Assembly: GCF_017996735.1 (NCBI RefSeq)
Contig: NZ_JAGOGJ010000008.1
Span: 1 to 64,000 of the forward strand
Source of the DNA: Niveispirillum sp.
GTDB taxonomy: Bacteria; Pseudomonadota; Alphaproteobacteria; Azospirillales; Azospirillaceae
Direction of reading: 5' to 3'
DNA length: 64,000 bases
The notes under the pieces: model-generated
The model's input: only the letters and a program-made list of their open reading frames with translations
The model's database searches: none
What the model was told of the DNA's origin: nothing
Position numbers and translations under genes: made by a program
Shown: positions 53,398-63,266 of the stretch, in pieces
Numbering within the stretch: position 1 is the first letter of the stretch
Layout of the letters: every line of letters begins with the position of its first letter

Positions 53398-54219
53398 CTA
53401 TCGCCGCGCGGGCGCCGGGACGGGGCCCGGCATGCTGGCGGATTGTCCGCCGGGCAGGTCCAGCCCCATGGCCCGGATCATGGCGGGCAGGGTTCCGTCC
53501 GCGGCCAGCGATTGTATGGCCATATTCATTTCAGGCACGGTGACGGGGCTGGACGGGCTGACAAGGCAGACACGTTCACGCACCGCGACGGAGATAAAAT
53601 CCGGTCGCACAGCGCCCGCCAGCGATGGGTCGCGGGACAAGGCCAGCCGCCAGGCCGCCAGGGGCAGGATGACGGCGTCCAGCCGCCCGCCCAACAGCTT
53701 GCGCAGATTGCCATCAGCATTGCGGGCATCAATCCGTTCCGCCCCGCCGGTGGAGAACAGCGCCTCCAGCACCGGCGGATACAGAAAGCCCAGTACAGTG
53801 CCCACCCGCGCGCCCACCAGACTTGTCATATCGGCGGGACCGCGCAATCCGGCGGACAGCAGCACGATATCCTGATCACTGAACAAGGCCTGGGTGAACC
53901 GGTCGGCGGCGAAGGTGGGGTAGTAGGGCTGTGCGGCCAGACAATAGGCATCGACGCTGCCGGCCGTGATTTCCGCCGTGATGCGATTGCGGGGTACGAA
54001 CCGGAACGCAACCTCCCGCCCCAGTCGCGCGGCGATGGCCCGCCCGAATTCAAGCGCGAAACCGCCCTTCAACTGCCCCCCATCAACCAGGGCGAAGGGT
54101 GCTTCGTTATGATCACCGAACGCAAAGGTCAGCGGCCGTGCATGCGTGGCCGCAGATAGGGCAAGGCTGGCCAGAACGGCCAACAACAACCCGCGCGCAA
54201 CACCAGCAAGCCCGGTCAT
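53398..54219 (-). CDS. Periplasmic solute-binding protein, family 3
   Basis: A 273-residue exported protein. A signal peptide (GLLLAVLASLALSAATHA) precedes PLTFAFGDHNEAPFALVDGGQLKGGFALEFGRAIAARLG, the classic start of amino-acid-type binding proteins, and FVPRNRITAEITAGSVDAYC continues the fold. No ABC permease or ATPase is adjacent, so it may instead act as a sensor or signalling protein. The ATG at 54219 has GGGGAA upstream. The 300-bp gap behind it (54220-54519) holds an A/T-rich tract near 54280 and no gene I can support. Confidence 0.83.
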   Translation of the reverse strand: MTGLAGVARGLLLAVLASLALSAATHARPLTFAFGDHNEAPFALVDGGQLKGGFALEFGRAIAARLGREVAFRFVPRNRITAEITAGSVDAYCLAAQPYYPTFAADRFTQALFSDQDIVLLSAGLRGPADMTSLVGARVGTVLGFLYPPVLEALFSTGGAERIDARNADGNLRKLLGGRLDAVILPLAAWRLALSRDPSLAGAVRPDFISVAVRERVCLVSPSSPVTVPEMNMAIQSLAADGTLPAMIRAMGLDLPGGQSASMPGPVPAPARR

Positions 54220-54519
54220 CCCGGTTCCCCTTTTCCCGCCAGGGACATGTCGCGATCACATATCCCACCCTTAAGGATTTTTTAATAAATTTTTTGAGGC
54301 TTTGCAGGAAATATTGCGACCCTGGAACGATTGGTCACAACCCGCCCGTCGGCGGCGGGCGCAGAGACAGGAGATGAAGGCCTAGAAAGGCCGGCCCCAC
54401 CGCGATAAACAGGCCACTCCGGCGCTCACCGGCAATGGAACGATGCCGGACCAGGAAGGGCAAGAGGGGTCCCGTCCACCATGGGGCCAATTGCCCCGTC
54501 GCGACTGGACCCGCCTGGA

Positions 54520-55029
54520 TCAGTCCTTCGCCTTGCCGGCAAATGACAGCTTGTCCAGCCAACCCATCAGCACGGCCGATATCACAAAGGTCAGATGGAT
54601 GATGACCAGCCACATCAGCTTGTCATTCGACACCTTGTCCGCGTCCATGAAGCTTTTCAGCAGATGGATGGAAGAGATGGCGACGATGGAGGCCGCCACC
54701 TTCACCTTCAGCGTGCCGCTGTCCAGCTTGCCCAGCCAGGACAGTTTCTCATCATCCTCACCCAGTTCGATGCGGGAGACAAAATTCTCGTACCCGCTGA
54801 TCATCACCATGACCACCAGACTGCCCACCAGGGTCAGATCGACAAGGCTGAGGGCCGCCAGGATCAGGTCGGCCTCGCTCTCCCCGAACAGGGCGTAATC
54901 GAACATATGCACGACCTCCACCCCGAACCGGACGGTGAAGGCGATCAATACAATGGCCAGACAGAGATACATCGGCACCAGCAGCCAACGGCTGGCATAA
55001 AGGGTGCGTTCGATGAGACGTTCGATCAC
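54520..55029 (-). CDS. UPF0114 family membrane protein (YqhA-like)
   Basis: A 169-residue protein with about four helices. [21 protein letters not shown] is the conserved first segment, and [33 protein letters not shown] the central signature. I use a GTG start at 55029 with GGAG 8 nt upstream; the open frame continues upstream but the family begins here, and the product then matches the usual length of about 165. Function is unknown. Confidence 0.88.
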   Translation of the reverse strand: MIERLIERTLYASRWLLVPMYLCLAIVLIAFTVRFGVEVVHMFDYALFGESEADLILAALSLVDLTLVGSLVVMVMISGYENFVSRIELGEDDEKLSWLGKLDSGTLKVKVAASIVAISSIHLLKSFMDADKVSNDKLMWLVIIHLTFVISAVLMGWLDKLSFAGKAKD

Positions 55030-55206
55030 GGGGGGTACTCCGTCAGGTCGGCGTTGGCTGGCAAATGGCCCAAGCCGGCGGCCGCTGTCAACCTCACTTG
55101 GCATCATTTCGCACATGCCCAAAATTTATGCGGCGATGAAAGGCAATCTGCCCGTTGGCGCGCCAGGCCGCATCCGGCAACCCCAACAAAACCGCCAATC
55201 CCGTGC

Positions 55207-55222
55207 TGGCACGTCCCTTGCT
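55207..55222 (+). promoter_or_regulatory. Sigma-54 (RpoN) promoter of the guanidine operon
   Basis: TGGCACG (55207-55213), four nt, then TTGCT (55218-55222) matches the -24/-12 consensus TGGCACG-N4-TTGCW exactly. The spacing of GG and GC is canonical. Transcription should start near 55233, a few nt before the riboswitch. I did not find a clear NtrC site upstream, so the enhancer protein is unknown. Confidence 0.82.
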
Positions 55223-55240
55223 GCTATGCAAGGTAAGGGT

Positions 55241-55386
55241 GGCTAGGGTTCCGGCCGTGGGAAACACGGTGTCTGGTCCGAGAGCTGCCGCCAGACGCCG
55301 CCTTCATGGCCCTGTCTGGTACACGGCGGGACAAAAGCCCGGGAGATCGAGGTGGGTTGGCGCCCCCTTCCGGTCTCCGCCAACCC
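55241..55386 (+). promoter_or_regulatory. Guanidine-I (ykkC) riboswitch with expression platform
   Basis: The conserved aptamer segments are readable in order: GGCTAGGGTTCCGG (55241-55254), CTGGTCCGAGAG (55273-55284), and ACACGGCGGGACAAAAGCCC followed by GGGAGA (55321-55346). These match the ykkC subtype 1 consensus that binds free guanidinium. Immediately downstream GGGTTGGCG (55354-55362) can pair with CGCCAACCC (55378-55386), a terminator-like stem without a long T run. Guanidine should turn the operon on. The first gene starts at 55420. Confidence 0.95.
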
Positions 55387-55419
55387 CCAAACCGGTTTTG
55401 GAAACCTTTGAGGGGTTGG

Positions 55420-56496
55420 ATGATGAAAACGCGCCGCTTCCTAGGAAAATTGACCGCCGGCCTGGTTGCCGCCTCGCTGCTCTCCCTTCCCGCCTTCGCG
55501 GCACCGAAGAAGGACTTCAAGCTGGCCTGGTCGATCTATGTCGGCTGGATGCCGTGGCAGTATGCCGCCGATCAGGGCATCGTGAAGAAATGGGCCGACA
55601 AGTACGGCATCAAGATCGAAGTGGTGCAGTTCAACGATTATGTTGAAAGCATCAACCAGTACACGGCCGGCGCCTTCGACGCCGTCACCGTGACCAATAT
55701 GGACGCCCTGTCCATCCCCGCCGCCGGTGGTGTGGATACAACCGCCGTCATCGTCGGCGACTTCTCCAACGGTAATGACGCCGTCATCCTGAAGGGCAAG
55801 GACAAGCTGGCCGATATCAAGGGCCAGAAGGTCAATCTGGTGGAATATTCGGTCAGCCATTACCTGCTGACCCGCGCGCTGGAAAGCGTGAAGCTGACGG
55901 AAAAGAAGGATGTCAGCGTCGTTTCCACGTCTGACGCCGACATGGTCGCCGCCTGGTCCACGCCCGACGTGACGGCAGTCGTCACCTGGAACCCGCTGGT
56001 CGCGGAAATCCTGGCCACGCCGGGCGCCAAGAAGGTGTTCGACAGCAGCCAGATCCCCGGTGAAATCATCGACCTGACCGTTGCCAATACCGATGTGCTG
56101 AAGGACAACCCGGCCTTTGGCAAGGCACTGGCCGGCATCTGGTATGAAACCATGGCCCTCATGTCCGCCGACACGCCGGCCGGCATTGCCGCCCGCACCG
56201 CCATGGGCAAGGCGTCGGGCACCGATCTGGCCGGGTATGACGCGCAGTTGAAGGCCACCCGCATGTTCTACAAGCCCGCCGATGCGCTTGCTTTCGTGCG
56301 CGGGGCGGAGCCGAAGGCCACCATGCAGAAGGTCGCCGGCTTCCTGTTCGACCACGGCCTGCTGGGCAATGGCGCACCGTCGGCCGAAGCCGTGGGGATC
56401 GAGTTTCCGGGCGGCGTGACCTACGGCAACAAGGGCTCCGTGAAGTTCCGCTTCACCGACACCTACATGGCGGCGGCGGCAGACGGGAAGCTGTAA
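55420..56496 (+). CDS. ABC transporter substrate-binding protein of the guanidine operon
   Basis: A 358-residue periplasmic protein of the TauA/NMT1 type. Signal peptide FLGKLTAGLVAASLLSLPAFAA; then FKLAWSIYVGWMPWQYAADQGIVKKWADKYGIKIEVVQFNDYVESINQYTAGAFDAVTVTN, typical of the putative urea-type binding proteins found with urea-carboxylase clusters. Under a guanidine riboswitch the ligand is most likely guanidine or a precursor. The start is at tandem ATGs (55420/55423) after GAGGGG. A hairpin follows the stop. Confidence 0.9.
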   Translation: MMKTRRFLGKLTAGLVAASLLSLPAFAAPKKDFKLAWSIYVGWMPWQYAADQGIVKKWADKYGIKIEVVQFNDYVESINQYTAGAFDAVTVTNMDALSIPAAGGVDTTAVIVGDFSNGNDAVILKGKDKLADIKGQKVNLVEYSVSHYLLTRALESVKLTEKKDVSVVSTSDADMVAAWSTPDVTAVVTWNPLVAEILATPGAKKVFDSSQIPGEIIDLTVANTDVLKDNPAFGKALAGIWYETMALMSADTPAGIAARTAMGKASGTDLAGYDAQLKATRMFYKPADALAFVRGAEPKATMQKVAGFLFDHGLLGNGAPSAEAVGIEFPGGVTYGNKGSVKFRFTDTYMAAAADGKL

Positions 56497-56520
56497 GCAC
56501 GAACGCATATCCGTTCCATG

Positions 56521-56548
56521 CATCATCCCGGCTGTCGCCGGGATGATG
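56521..56548 (+). repeat. Intercistronic hairpin between binding-protein and permease genes
   Basis: CATCATCCCGG (56521-56531) pairs perfectly with CCGGGATGATG (56538-56548), loop CTGTCG. It lies inside the operon, so it probably protects the upstream mRNA 3' end or causes partial termination, giving more binding protein than permease. Confidence 0.7.
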
Positions 56549-56575
56549 GGAGCCGGGCCGCAACGGAGTGACCCC

Positions 56576-57397
56576 ATGCGCCTGATCAACCGAAGGCCCG
56601 ACCGGACAAGCTGGATGCTGCTGGCCGCCCTGCCCTTTGTGGCGGTGCTGATTGCCTATGCCCTGGGTTCGGCGGTGCGGCTTGCGGAAAACCCGTCGGA
56701 CAAGCTGCTGCCCGGTCTGACATCCTTTGTCGATGCCATCGACCGGATGGCCTTTACCCCGGACAAACGGACGGGCGATATCCTGTTGTGGCTGGACACC
56801 GGCACCTCGCTGATGCGGCTTGCGGCGGGTATTGCCATCGCGGCGGCGGGCGGTCTGCTGGTGGGGCTGGCGGCGGGGCTGCTGCCTTATGTCCGGGCCA
56901 CCCTGGCGCCGTTCGTCACGGTCGTGTCGATGGTGCCGCCGTTGGCGGTCCTGCCGATCCTGTTCATCATGGTGGGGTTGGGGGAGGCGTCGAAGATCAC
57001 CCTGATCGTGGTCGGTGTTCTGCCCTGCCTGATCCGTGACCTGATGTTGAAGATCGACGATCTGCCGCGTCAGCAATTGATCAAGGCGCAGACCCTGGGC
57101 GCCAATAGCTGGACCATCGCCATCCGCGTCGTGTTGCCGCAAATCCTGCCGCGCCTGATCGACAGCATCCGCCTGAACCTGGGGCCCGCCTGGCTGTTCC
57201 TGATCTCGGCAGAGGCCATCGCCAGTGAAAGCGGCCTTGGCTACCGCATCTTCCTGGTGCGCCGCTATCTGGCCATGGATGTGATCCTGCCTTATGTGGC
57301 CTGGATCACCCTGCTCTGCTTCCTGATGGATCTGGGCCTGCGGGTGCTGCAGCGCCGGGCCTTCCCGTGGTTTGAGGATGCGAGGGCCGGGTCATGA
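56576..57397 (+). CDS. ABC transporter permease (guanidine/urea-type)
   Basis: A 273-residue inner-membrane permease of the SsuC/TauC type with about six helices. The EAA-like loop QQLIKAQTLGANSWTIAIRVVLPQILPRLI (about residues 170-200) is where the ATPase docks. I start at ATG 56576 (MRLINRRPDR) because ACGGAG lies 7 nt upstream. Its end overlaps the ATPase start. Confidence 0.92.
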   Translation: MRLINRRPDRTSWMLLAALPFVAVLIAYALGSAVRLAENPSDKLLPGLTSFVDAIDRMAFTPDKRTGDILLWLDTGTSLMRLAAGIAIAAAGGLLVGLAAGLLPYVRATLAPFVTVVSMVPPLAVLPILFIMVGLGEASKITLIVVGVLPCLIRDLMLKIDDLPRQQLIKAQTLGANSWTIAIRVVLPQILPRLIDSIRLNLGPAWLFLISAEAIASESGLGYRIFLVRRYLAMDVILPYVAWITLLCFLMDLGLRVLQRRAFPWFEDARAGS

Positions 57398-58224
57398 CGC
57401 AGATCTCCGTCCGCGACGTCTGGAAGGAATATGGGGAACAGGTGGTCCTGGAACGGATCAACCTGGAAATCGCCCCCCGCTCCTTCGTGGCCCTGGTCGG
57501 TCCGTCCGGCTGTGGCAAGACCACGTTCCTGCGTATGCTGCTGTCCCAGGAGGTGCCGACCAGGGGTGACATCCTGATCGACGGCGTGCCTATTTCGCCC
57601 GAACCCGGCCCCGACCGGGGCGTGGTGTTCCAGCGCTATTCCGTCTTTCCGCACCTGACGGTCCTGGGCAATGTGCTGCTGGGCGCGGAACTGAAGGGTG
57701 GTGGCGTGCTGGGCCGGTTGTTCGGCACGGCGCGGCGGCAGGCGAAGGAAGAGGCCGCCAAATTGCTGGACGCCGTCGGCCTGTCGCACGCACTGGATAA
57801 ATATCCCGCCCAGCTTTCCGGCGGCATGCAGCAGCGTCTGGCCCTGGCCCAGGCCCTTATCGCCAAGCCGAAGGTGCTGCTGCTGGATGAACCGTTCGGC
57901 GCGCTGGACCCCGGTATCCGGGGTGACGTGCACAAGCTGATGCGCAAGCTGTGGCACGAACATCCGATGAGTGTGGTCATGGTCACTCACGACCTGTCGG
58001 AGGCGTTCCACCTGGGCACCCGCGTCATCGCCTTTGACCGCCGCCGCAACCTGCCGGAAGAGCGGCTGCGTTACGGCGCCAGCATCACCAACGATATCGA
58101 GGTCTGGCCCCGCCGCGTGGCGGGCAATCCAGGCTTCGGCAAAGACCCCAATCCGCCCCGCCGGGACGACCCGGCCACTGTCGACGGGCAACCGGACCGG
58201 GACGACCCGGCCGACGCCGCGTAA
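57394..58224 (+). CDS. ABC transporter ATP-binding protein (guanidine/urea-type)
   Basis: A 276-residue nucleotide-binding subunit. Walker A LVGPSGCGKTTFLRML, Q-loop VVFQRYSVFP, signature LSGGMQQRLALAQAL, Walker B VLLLDEPFGALD and the H-loop VMVTHDLSEAF are intact. The C-terminal 35 residues are a Pro/Asp-rich tail (DPNPPRRDDPATVDGQPDRDD). Coupled to the permease by an ATGA overlap. Confidence 0.94.
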   Translation: MTQISVRDVWKEYGEQVVLERINLEIAPRSFVALVGPSGCGKTTFLRMLLSQEVPTRGDILIDGVPISPEPGPDRGVVFQRYSVFPHLTVLGNVLLGAELKGGGVLGRLFGTARRQAKEEAAKLLDAVGLSHALDKYPAQLSGGMQQRLALAQALIAKPKVLLLDEPFGALDPGIRGDVHKLMRKLWHEHPMSVVMVTHDLSEAFHLGTRVIAFDRRRNLPEERLRYGASITNDIEVWPRRVAGNPGFGKDPNPPRRDDPATVDGQPDRDDPADAA

Positions 58225-58236
58225 GGAGGGTGCAAG

Positions 58237-59052
58237 ATGCCCCGCCAGACCCCAGAACAGATCGCCGCCAACCGCGCCCGCTATCTTGAACTGAAAGCCG
58301 CCGGTGCCGGCCACGCCCCGCTGGTCCTGCCCCCGCCGACCCCGCGCGATTCGGCACCGCCCGGCGCCGATGCGGTGAAACTGTCCGAAACGCTGCCCGG
58401 TGGCTGGTACTGGACCGGCATCATCCGCCGGGGTCAGGTGCTTCGCATCGCCAATCCGGAGGCAACCCCCGGCGTATCGCTGCTGACCTGGAACCTGGCG
58501 GATCCTTCCGAGCGCTATAACCATGCCGACACGATCAAGATCCAGTGGACGGCGGAACTGCGCAAGGGCCGGGTCCTGTTCTCCGACATGGGCCGGGTCC
58601 TGCTGTCGATTGTGGAGGATTGCAGCGGCCGGCACGACACGGTGGTGGGCGGATCGACCCCGGCCTCCGTCGCCCGCACCTATGGCGCCGACAGCGGCGT
58701 GCGCAATGCGCGGGACAATTTTATCCTGGCGGTGGGCAAACATGGCCTGACCCAGCGCGACATTCCCCCCTGCATCACATTTTTCGCGCCCGTCACCGTC
58801 AATGCCGATGGCCGCTTCAGCTTTGATGCCGCTGCGGTCACGCCGGGTGACTTCGTGTCCCTGCGGGCGGAAATGGATCTGATCCTGGCCGTGTCGAACA
58901 CCCCCCACCCGCTGGCGCCGAAGGTATCGCCGGTGCCCGTGGAACTGACCATCCACAATGCACCCGCCGCCGGTCCCGACGATCTGTGCCGGACCGCGAC
59001 GGCAGAGGCTGTGCGCGGTTTCATCAATACCGACGCCTATTTGTCGGCCTGA
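58237..59052 (+). CDS. cgdA: Carboxyguanidine deiminase subunit (urea carboxylase-associated protein 2, DUF1989)
   Basis: A 271-residue DUF1989 protein with GGAGG 7 nt upstream of its ATG. Conserved stretches include GGWYWTGIIRRGQVLRIANPEATPGVSLLTWNLADPSERYNHADT and ARDNFILAVGKHGLTQRDIPPCITFFAPV. In guanidine clusters the two DUF1989 proteins form CgdAB, which deiminates carboxyguanidine to allophanate and ammonia. Which of the two is called A is by convention and not certain here. It is translated just before its partner. Confidence 0.87.
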   Translation: MPRQTPEQIAANRARYLELKAAGAGHAPLVLPPPTPRDSAPPGADAVKLSETLPGGWYWTGIIRRGQVLRIANPEATPGVSLLTWNLADPSERYNHADTIKIQWTAELRKGRVLFSDMGRVLLSIVEDCSGRHDTVVGGSTPASVARTYGADSGVRNARDNFILAVGKHGLTQRDIPPCITFFAPVTVNADGRFSFDAAAVTPGDFVSLRAEMDLILAVSNTPHPLAPKVSPVPVELTIHNAPAAGPDDLCRTATAEAVRGFINTDAYLSA

Positions 59053-59070
59053 TCGGGGGAGGAAATTAAC

Positions 59071-59721
59071 ATGAGCAACAGCAGCTTCACCCCGGTCCTG
59101 TCCAACCGTGACATGGGCAACGCCATCCATGATGAGGTCGTGCCCGCCGAACATCCCTGGTCCGGGATCGTGCGTAAGGGCCAGGTTTTCCGCATCATCG
59201 ACAGCGAGGGCTGTCAGGCCGTCGACACCCTGTTCTACAGTCTGGCCGACCATACCGAACGCTACAGCGCCCAGGACACCGTGCTGGCCCAGGGCGCGCC
59301 CTATATCGGGCCGGGATCGGTGCTCTATTCCAACCGGGGCAACCCGCTTGCGACGGTCATTGCTGATACCAGCGGCAGCCATGACACCTCTGCCGGGGCC
59401 TGTTCCTGCGAAAGCAATACGGTGCGCTTTGGCCACCAGACCAAATACATGCACGCCTGTCGGGAAAATTTCCTGATCGCCGTGTCCCGCCACGGCATGG
59501 GCAAGCGCGATATCGTGCCCAACATCAATTTCTTCATGAATGTGCCCATCGACCCTGACGGCACGCTGGCCATTGCCGATGGCGTGTCATCGGGCGGGGA
59601 TTATGTGGAGATGGTGGCGCATCAGGATCTGCTCTGCGTCATCTCCAACTGTCCCCAGGTGAACAATCCCTGCAACGGTTTCGACCCCACGCCCATCCGG
59701 GTGCTGGTCTGGGCTGACTGA
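59071..59721 (+). CDS. cgdB: Carboxyguanidine deiminase subunit (urea carboxylase-associated protein 1, DUF1989)
   Basis: A 216-residue DUF1989 protein. It carries IIDSEGCQAVDTLFYSLAD, GACSCESNTVRFGHQTKYMHACRENFL and MGKRDIVPNINFFMNVPID, with several conserved cysteines and a histidine likely to bind metal or form the active site. It should pair with the preceding 271-residue protein to make the hetero-oligomeric deiminase. The next gene follows by 20 bp. The A/B naming is by convention. Confidence 0.88.
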   Translation: MSNSSFTPVLSNRDMGNAIHDEVVPAEHPWSGIVRKGQVFRIIDSEGCQAVDTLFYSLADHTERYSAQDTVLAQGAPYIGPGSVLYSNRGNPLATVIADTSGSHDTSAGACSCESNTVRFGHQTKYMHACRENFLIAVSRHGMGKRDIVPNINFFMNVPIDPDGTLAIADGVSSGGDYVEMVAHQDLLCVISNCPQVNNPCNGFDPTPIRVLVWAD

Positions 59722-59741
59722 CGGCAATCGGGGGCACATCC

Positions 59742-62700
59742 ATGTTCACCAAGGTCCTGATCGCCAATCGTGGCGAGATTTGCGCGCGGGTGGTCAAAAC
59801 CCTGCGGCGCATGGGTATCGCGTCGGTCGCCGTCTATTCCGACGCCGACCGTTTCACCCTGCCCGTCCTGTCGGCGGATGAGGCGGTGCATATCGGCCCG
59901 TCGCCGGCCAAGCAGTCCTATCTGGATATCGACGCCGTCATCGCCGCCTGCAAGGCGACGGGGGCGCAGGCCGTCCATCCCGGCTATGGCTTCCTGTCGG
60001 AAAATGCCGGGTTTGTGGAACGGCTGAACGCAGCGGGCATCAGTTTCATCGGCCCGCGTGTGGAGCATCTGCAGGGCTTCGGCCTGAAACACACGGCCCG
60101 CGCCCTGGCCAAGGCCGCCGGTGTGCCCCTGCTGCCCGGTACCGACATCCTGGAGAATGTGGAGGCGGCACAGACCGCCGCCGCCGAAATCGGCTTCCCC
60201 GTGATGCTGAAAAGTACGGCGGGTGGCGGCGGCATCGGCATGCAGCTTTGCCACAGCGCCGACGAACTGGCGGCCAAGTTCGCCGCCGTGCAACGCATGG
60301 CCACCAGCAGCTTTGGCGACGCGCGTGTCTACCTGGAACGGTTCGTGGCCGAGGCGCGGCATGTCGAGGTGCAGATTTTCGGCGATGGCAAGGGCGGGGT
60401 CGTGGCCCTGGGCGAGCGTGACTGCTCGCTTCAGCGTCGCAATCAGAAGGTGGTGGAGGAGACACCCGCCCCCGGCCTGCCCGACGCGGTGCGCCTGCAC
60501 CTGCGCGATGCCGCCATCGCCCTTGGCCAGTCGGTGAAATACGCCTCTGCCGGGACGGTGGAGTTCATCTATGACGTGGCCCGCGCCCAGGTCTATTTCC
60601 TGGAGGTGAATACACGGCTGCAAGTCGAACATCCGGTGACGGAAGCCGTGTTCGGCGTAGATCTGGTCGAATGGATGGTGCGGCAGGCCGCCGGTGATTT
60701 CACCCTGCCCGCCCAGGACAGCTTGGTCCCCCACGGGGCCGCCATCGAGGTCCGGCTTTATGCCGAAAACGCGGCCGCCGACTTCCGCCCCTCCACGGGC
60801 CTTCTGACCGAGGTGACCTTCCCCACCGACATCCGCGTCGATGGCTGGGTCGCGACCGGTACGGAGGTGACGGCCAATTACGATCCGATGCTGGCCAAGC
60901 TGATCGTGCATGCCGACAGCCGCGATGCGGCCATCGACAAGCTGTCGGCGGCGCTGGCCGAAAGCCGCGTGGCGGGGATCGAGACCAACCTGTCCTACCT
61001 GTCCGCCATCATCGGGTCGGATATTTTCCGTCAGGGCAAGGTTGCCACCTCTGTCCTGAAAGATTTTGCCTTTACCCCCGCGACGGTGGAGGTGCTGGCA
61101 CCGGGTGCCCAGACCTCCATCCAGGATTGGCCGGGACGGCTGGGCTATTGGGATGTGGGCGTGCCGCCATCGGGGCCGATGGATGACAAGAGCTTCCGTC
61201 TGGCCAACCGGTTGCTGGGCAATGCGGAAGGGACGGCGGCGCTGGAATGCACGCTGACCGGCCCCACCCTGCGCTTCAACACCGATGCGACCATCGCCCT
61301 GACCGGGGCCGTGATGGCGGCGACGCTGGATGGCGTGGGCGTGGCGTATGGCGTGCCGGTGGTCGTAAAGGCCGGGCAGACCCTGGCGCTGGGCCGTATT
61401 CAGGGGGCCGGACAGCGCACCTATCTGGCCGTCGCCGGTGGTTTTGATGCGCCCAGCTATCTGGGCTCAAAGGCAACCTTCGCGCTGGGCCGATTTGGCG
61501 GCCATGCCACAGGCTGCCTGAAGGCGGGTGACACGCTGGCGCTGGCGGGGCTGCCCGTGGGACCAGCGGAAATGCCCGCCCTTCCCATGCTCTCCAACGA
61601 ATGGCACTTGTCCGTCCATTATGGCCCGCACGGCGCGCCCGACTTTTTCCGGGAAGACGACATCGCCGACCTGTTCGCCGCGACCTATGAGGTGCATTTC
61701 AATTCCGCCCGCACAGGCGTCCGCCTGATCGGTCCCCGCCCGAAATGGGCGCGGGCCGATGGGGGGGAGGCCGGGCTGCACCCGTCCAACATCCATGACA
61801 ATGCCTATGCCATCGGGGCCGTGGACTTCACGGGCGACATGCCGATCATCCTGGGCCCCGACGGCCCCAGCCTGGGCGGTTTTGTCTGCCCCGTGGTCGT
61901 CGCCAAGGAGGATTTGTGGAAGGTCGGGCAGTTGCGGCCCGGCGACAAGGTGCGGTTCGTGCCTGTCGCGGTAACACCGCCCAGCGCGCCCGCCATCATC
62001 ACCCACGCCACGCTGCCCTCCCCCATCCTGTCGCGCATCGACGGCCCGGTGCCCGTCATCTATCGCCGCGCGGGGGATGATTATCTGCTGGTCGAATATG
62101 GACCGATGGCGCTGGATCTGGGCCTGCGGCTGCGCGTGCATCTGCTGGTCACGGCCCTGCGTGCCCGCGCCCTGCCCGGCATCATCGACCTGACACCCGG
62201 CATCCGTTCGCTTCAGGTTCATTACGACAGCGGAATGTTAAAGCTATCCACGCTGTTGGCTGTGCTGGCGGAGATCGAGGCGGGCCTGGGCAGTATCGAA
62301 CAGGCCAAGGTACCCAGCCGCATCGTGCATCTGCCTTTGTCCTGGAACGATCCCCAGGTCCGGCTGGCCATGACCAAGTATCAGGAACTGGTGCGGGCCG
62401 ATGCCCCCTGGTGCCCCGACAATATCGAATTCATCCGCCGTATCAACGGCTTGGACAGCCAGGAGGATGTGAAGCGCATCGTCTTCGACGCCTCCTACCT
62501 TGTCTATGGCCTGGGTGACGTCTATCTGGGCGCACCCGTTGCCACCCCGCTGGACCCGCGCCACCGGCTGGTGACGACCAAATACAATCCCGCCCGCACC
62601 TGGACCCCTGAAAATGCCGTCGGCATCGGCGGCGCCTATATGTGCATTTACGGGATGGAGGGACCGGGCGGCTATCAATTGTTCGGGCGCACCATCCAGG

Positions 62701-63266
62701 TCTGGAACTCCTGGCGGGCGACGGCCCCGTTCCAGCAGGGCTGCCCCTGGCTGCTGCGCTTCTTCGACCAAATTCGTTTCTTTCCCGTAACGGAACAGGA
62801 ACTGGCGGAGGCCCGCGAGGCGTTCCCCCATGGCCGCTATCCGATAAGGATTGAGGAAACGACACTCGATTACGCCGAACATCTGCGGTTCCAGGCCGAT
62901 AATGCCGACAGCATCGACGCCTTCAAAACCCGTCAGCAGGCGGCGTTCGAGGCGGAGCGGGAAGATTGGAAAGCCAAGGGACTGGACAGTTTTGTCAGCG
63001 ACGATGGCGGCCCGGCGGCGGAAGCCACCGCCCTGCCCGATGGTTGTTCCGGTATCGAAACGGGTGTGACAGGCAACGTCTGGAAGATCATGGTGGAGCC
63101 CGGGCAGAATGTGGCCGCCGGTGATACCATCCTGATTCTGGAGAGCATGAAGATGGAGATGGAGGTCAAGGCGACAGTGGCGGGGCGGATACGGGAAGTG
63201 ACCGTAAAGCCGGGCCGCACCGTCAATGCCGGTCAGACCGTCGCCATTCTGGAGGATATTGCCTGA
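59742..63266 (+). CDS. Biotin-dependent guanidine (urea-type) carboxylase
   Basis: A 1174-residue enzyme. Residues 1-450 are biotin carboxylase ([20 protein letters not shown]-grasp with [25 protein letters not shown]). About 450-770 is the KipA-type half ([29 protein letters not shown]) and about 770-1000 the KipI-type half of the carboxyltransferase. The C-terminal biotin carrier has [10 protein letters not shown] with the biotinylated Lys near 1137. It converts guanidine, or urea, with bicarbonate and ATP to carboxyguanidine or allophanate. The riboswitch and CgdAB genes argue for guanidine; the residue that decides substrate needs an alignment. Confidence 0.95.
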   Translation: MFTKVLIANRGEICARVVKTLRRMGIASVAVYSDADRFTLPVLSADEAVHIGPSPAKQSYLDIDAVIAACKATGAQAVHPGYGFLSENAGFVERLNAAGISFIGPRVEHLQGFGLKHTARALAKAAGVPLLPGTDILENVEAAQTAAAEIGFPVMLKSTAGGGGIGMQLCHSADELAAKFAAVQRMATSSFGDARVYLERFVAEARHVEVQIFGDGKGGVVALGERDCSLQRRNQKVVEETPAPGLPDAVRLHLRDAAIALGQSVKYASAGTVEFIYDVARAQVYFLEVNTRLQVEHPVTEAVFGVDLVEWMVRQAAGDFTLPAQDSLVPHGAAIEVRLYAENAAADFRPSTGLLTEVTFPTDIRVDGWVATGTEVTANYDPMLAKLIVHADSRDAAIDKLSAALAESRVAGIETNLSYLSAIIGSDIFRQGKVATSVLKDFAFTPATVEVLAPGAQTSIQDWPGRLGYWDVGVPPSGPMDDKSFRLANRLLGNAEGTAALECTLTGPTLRFNTDATIALTGAVMAATLDGVGVAYGVPVVVKAGQTLALGRIQGAGQRTYLAVAGGFDAPSYLGSKATFALGRFGGHATGCLKAGDTLALAGLPVGPAEMPALPMLSNEWHLSVHYGPHGAPDFFREDDIADLFAATYEVHFNSARTGVRLIGPRPKWARADGGEAGLHPSNIHDNAYAIGAVDFTGDMPIILGPDGPSLGGFVCPVVVAKEDLWKVGQLRPGDKVRFVPVAVTPPSAPAIITHATLPSPILSRIDGPVPVIYRRAGDDYLLVEYGPMALDLGLRLRVHLLVTALRARALPGIIDLTPGIRSLQVHYDSGMLKLSTLLAVLAEIEAGLGSIEQAKVPSRIVHLPLSWNDPQVRLAMTKYQELVRADAPWCPDNIEFIRRINGLDSQEDVKRIVFDASYLVYGLGDVYLGAPVATPLDPRHRLVTTKYNPARTWTPENAVGIGGAYMCIYGMEGPGGYQLFGRTIQVWNSWRATAPFQQGCPWLLRFFDQIRFFPVTEQELAEAREAFPHGRYPIRIEETTLDYAEHLRFQADNADSIDAFKTRQQAAFEAEREDWKAKGLDSFVSDDGGPAAEATALPDGCSGIETGVTGNVWKIMVEPGQNVAAGDTILILESMKMEMEVKATVAGRIREVTVKPGRTVNAGQTVAILEDIA

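Noticed and set aside
54220..54519. Small membrane protein gene on the minus strand in this gap
   Set aside because: A hydrophobic stretch can be read, but no start codon with a ribosome site fits and the frame runs into the UPF0114 gene region without support.
59742..63266. Pyruvate or acetyl-CoA carboxylase as identity of the biotin enzyme
   Set aside because: The KipA/KipI-type carboxyltransferase halves between the biotin carboxylase and carrier domains are specific for the urea/guanidine type.
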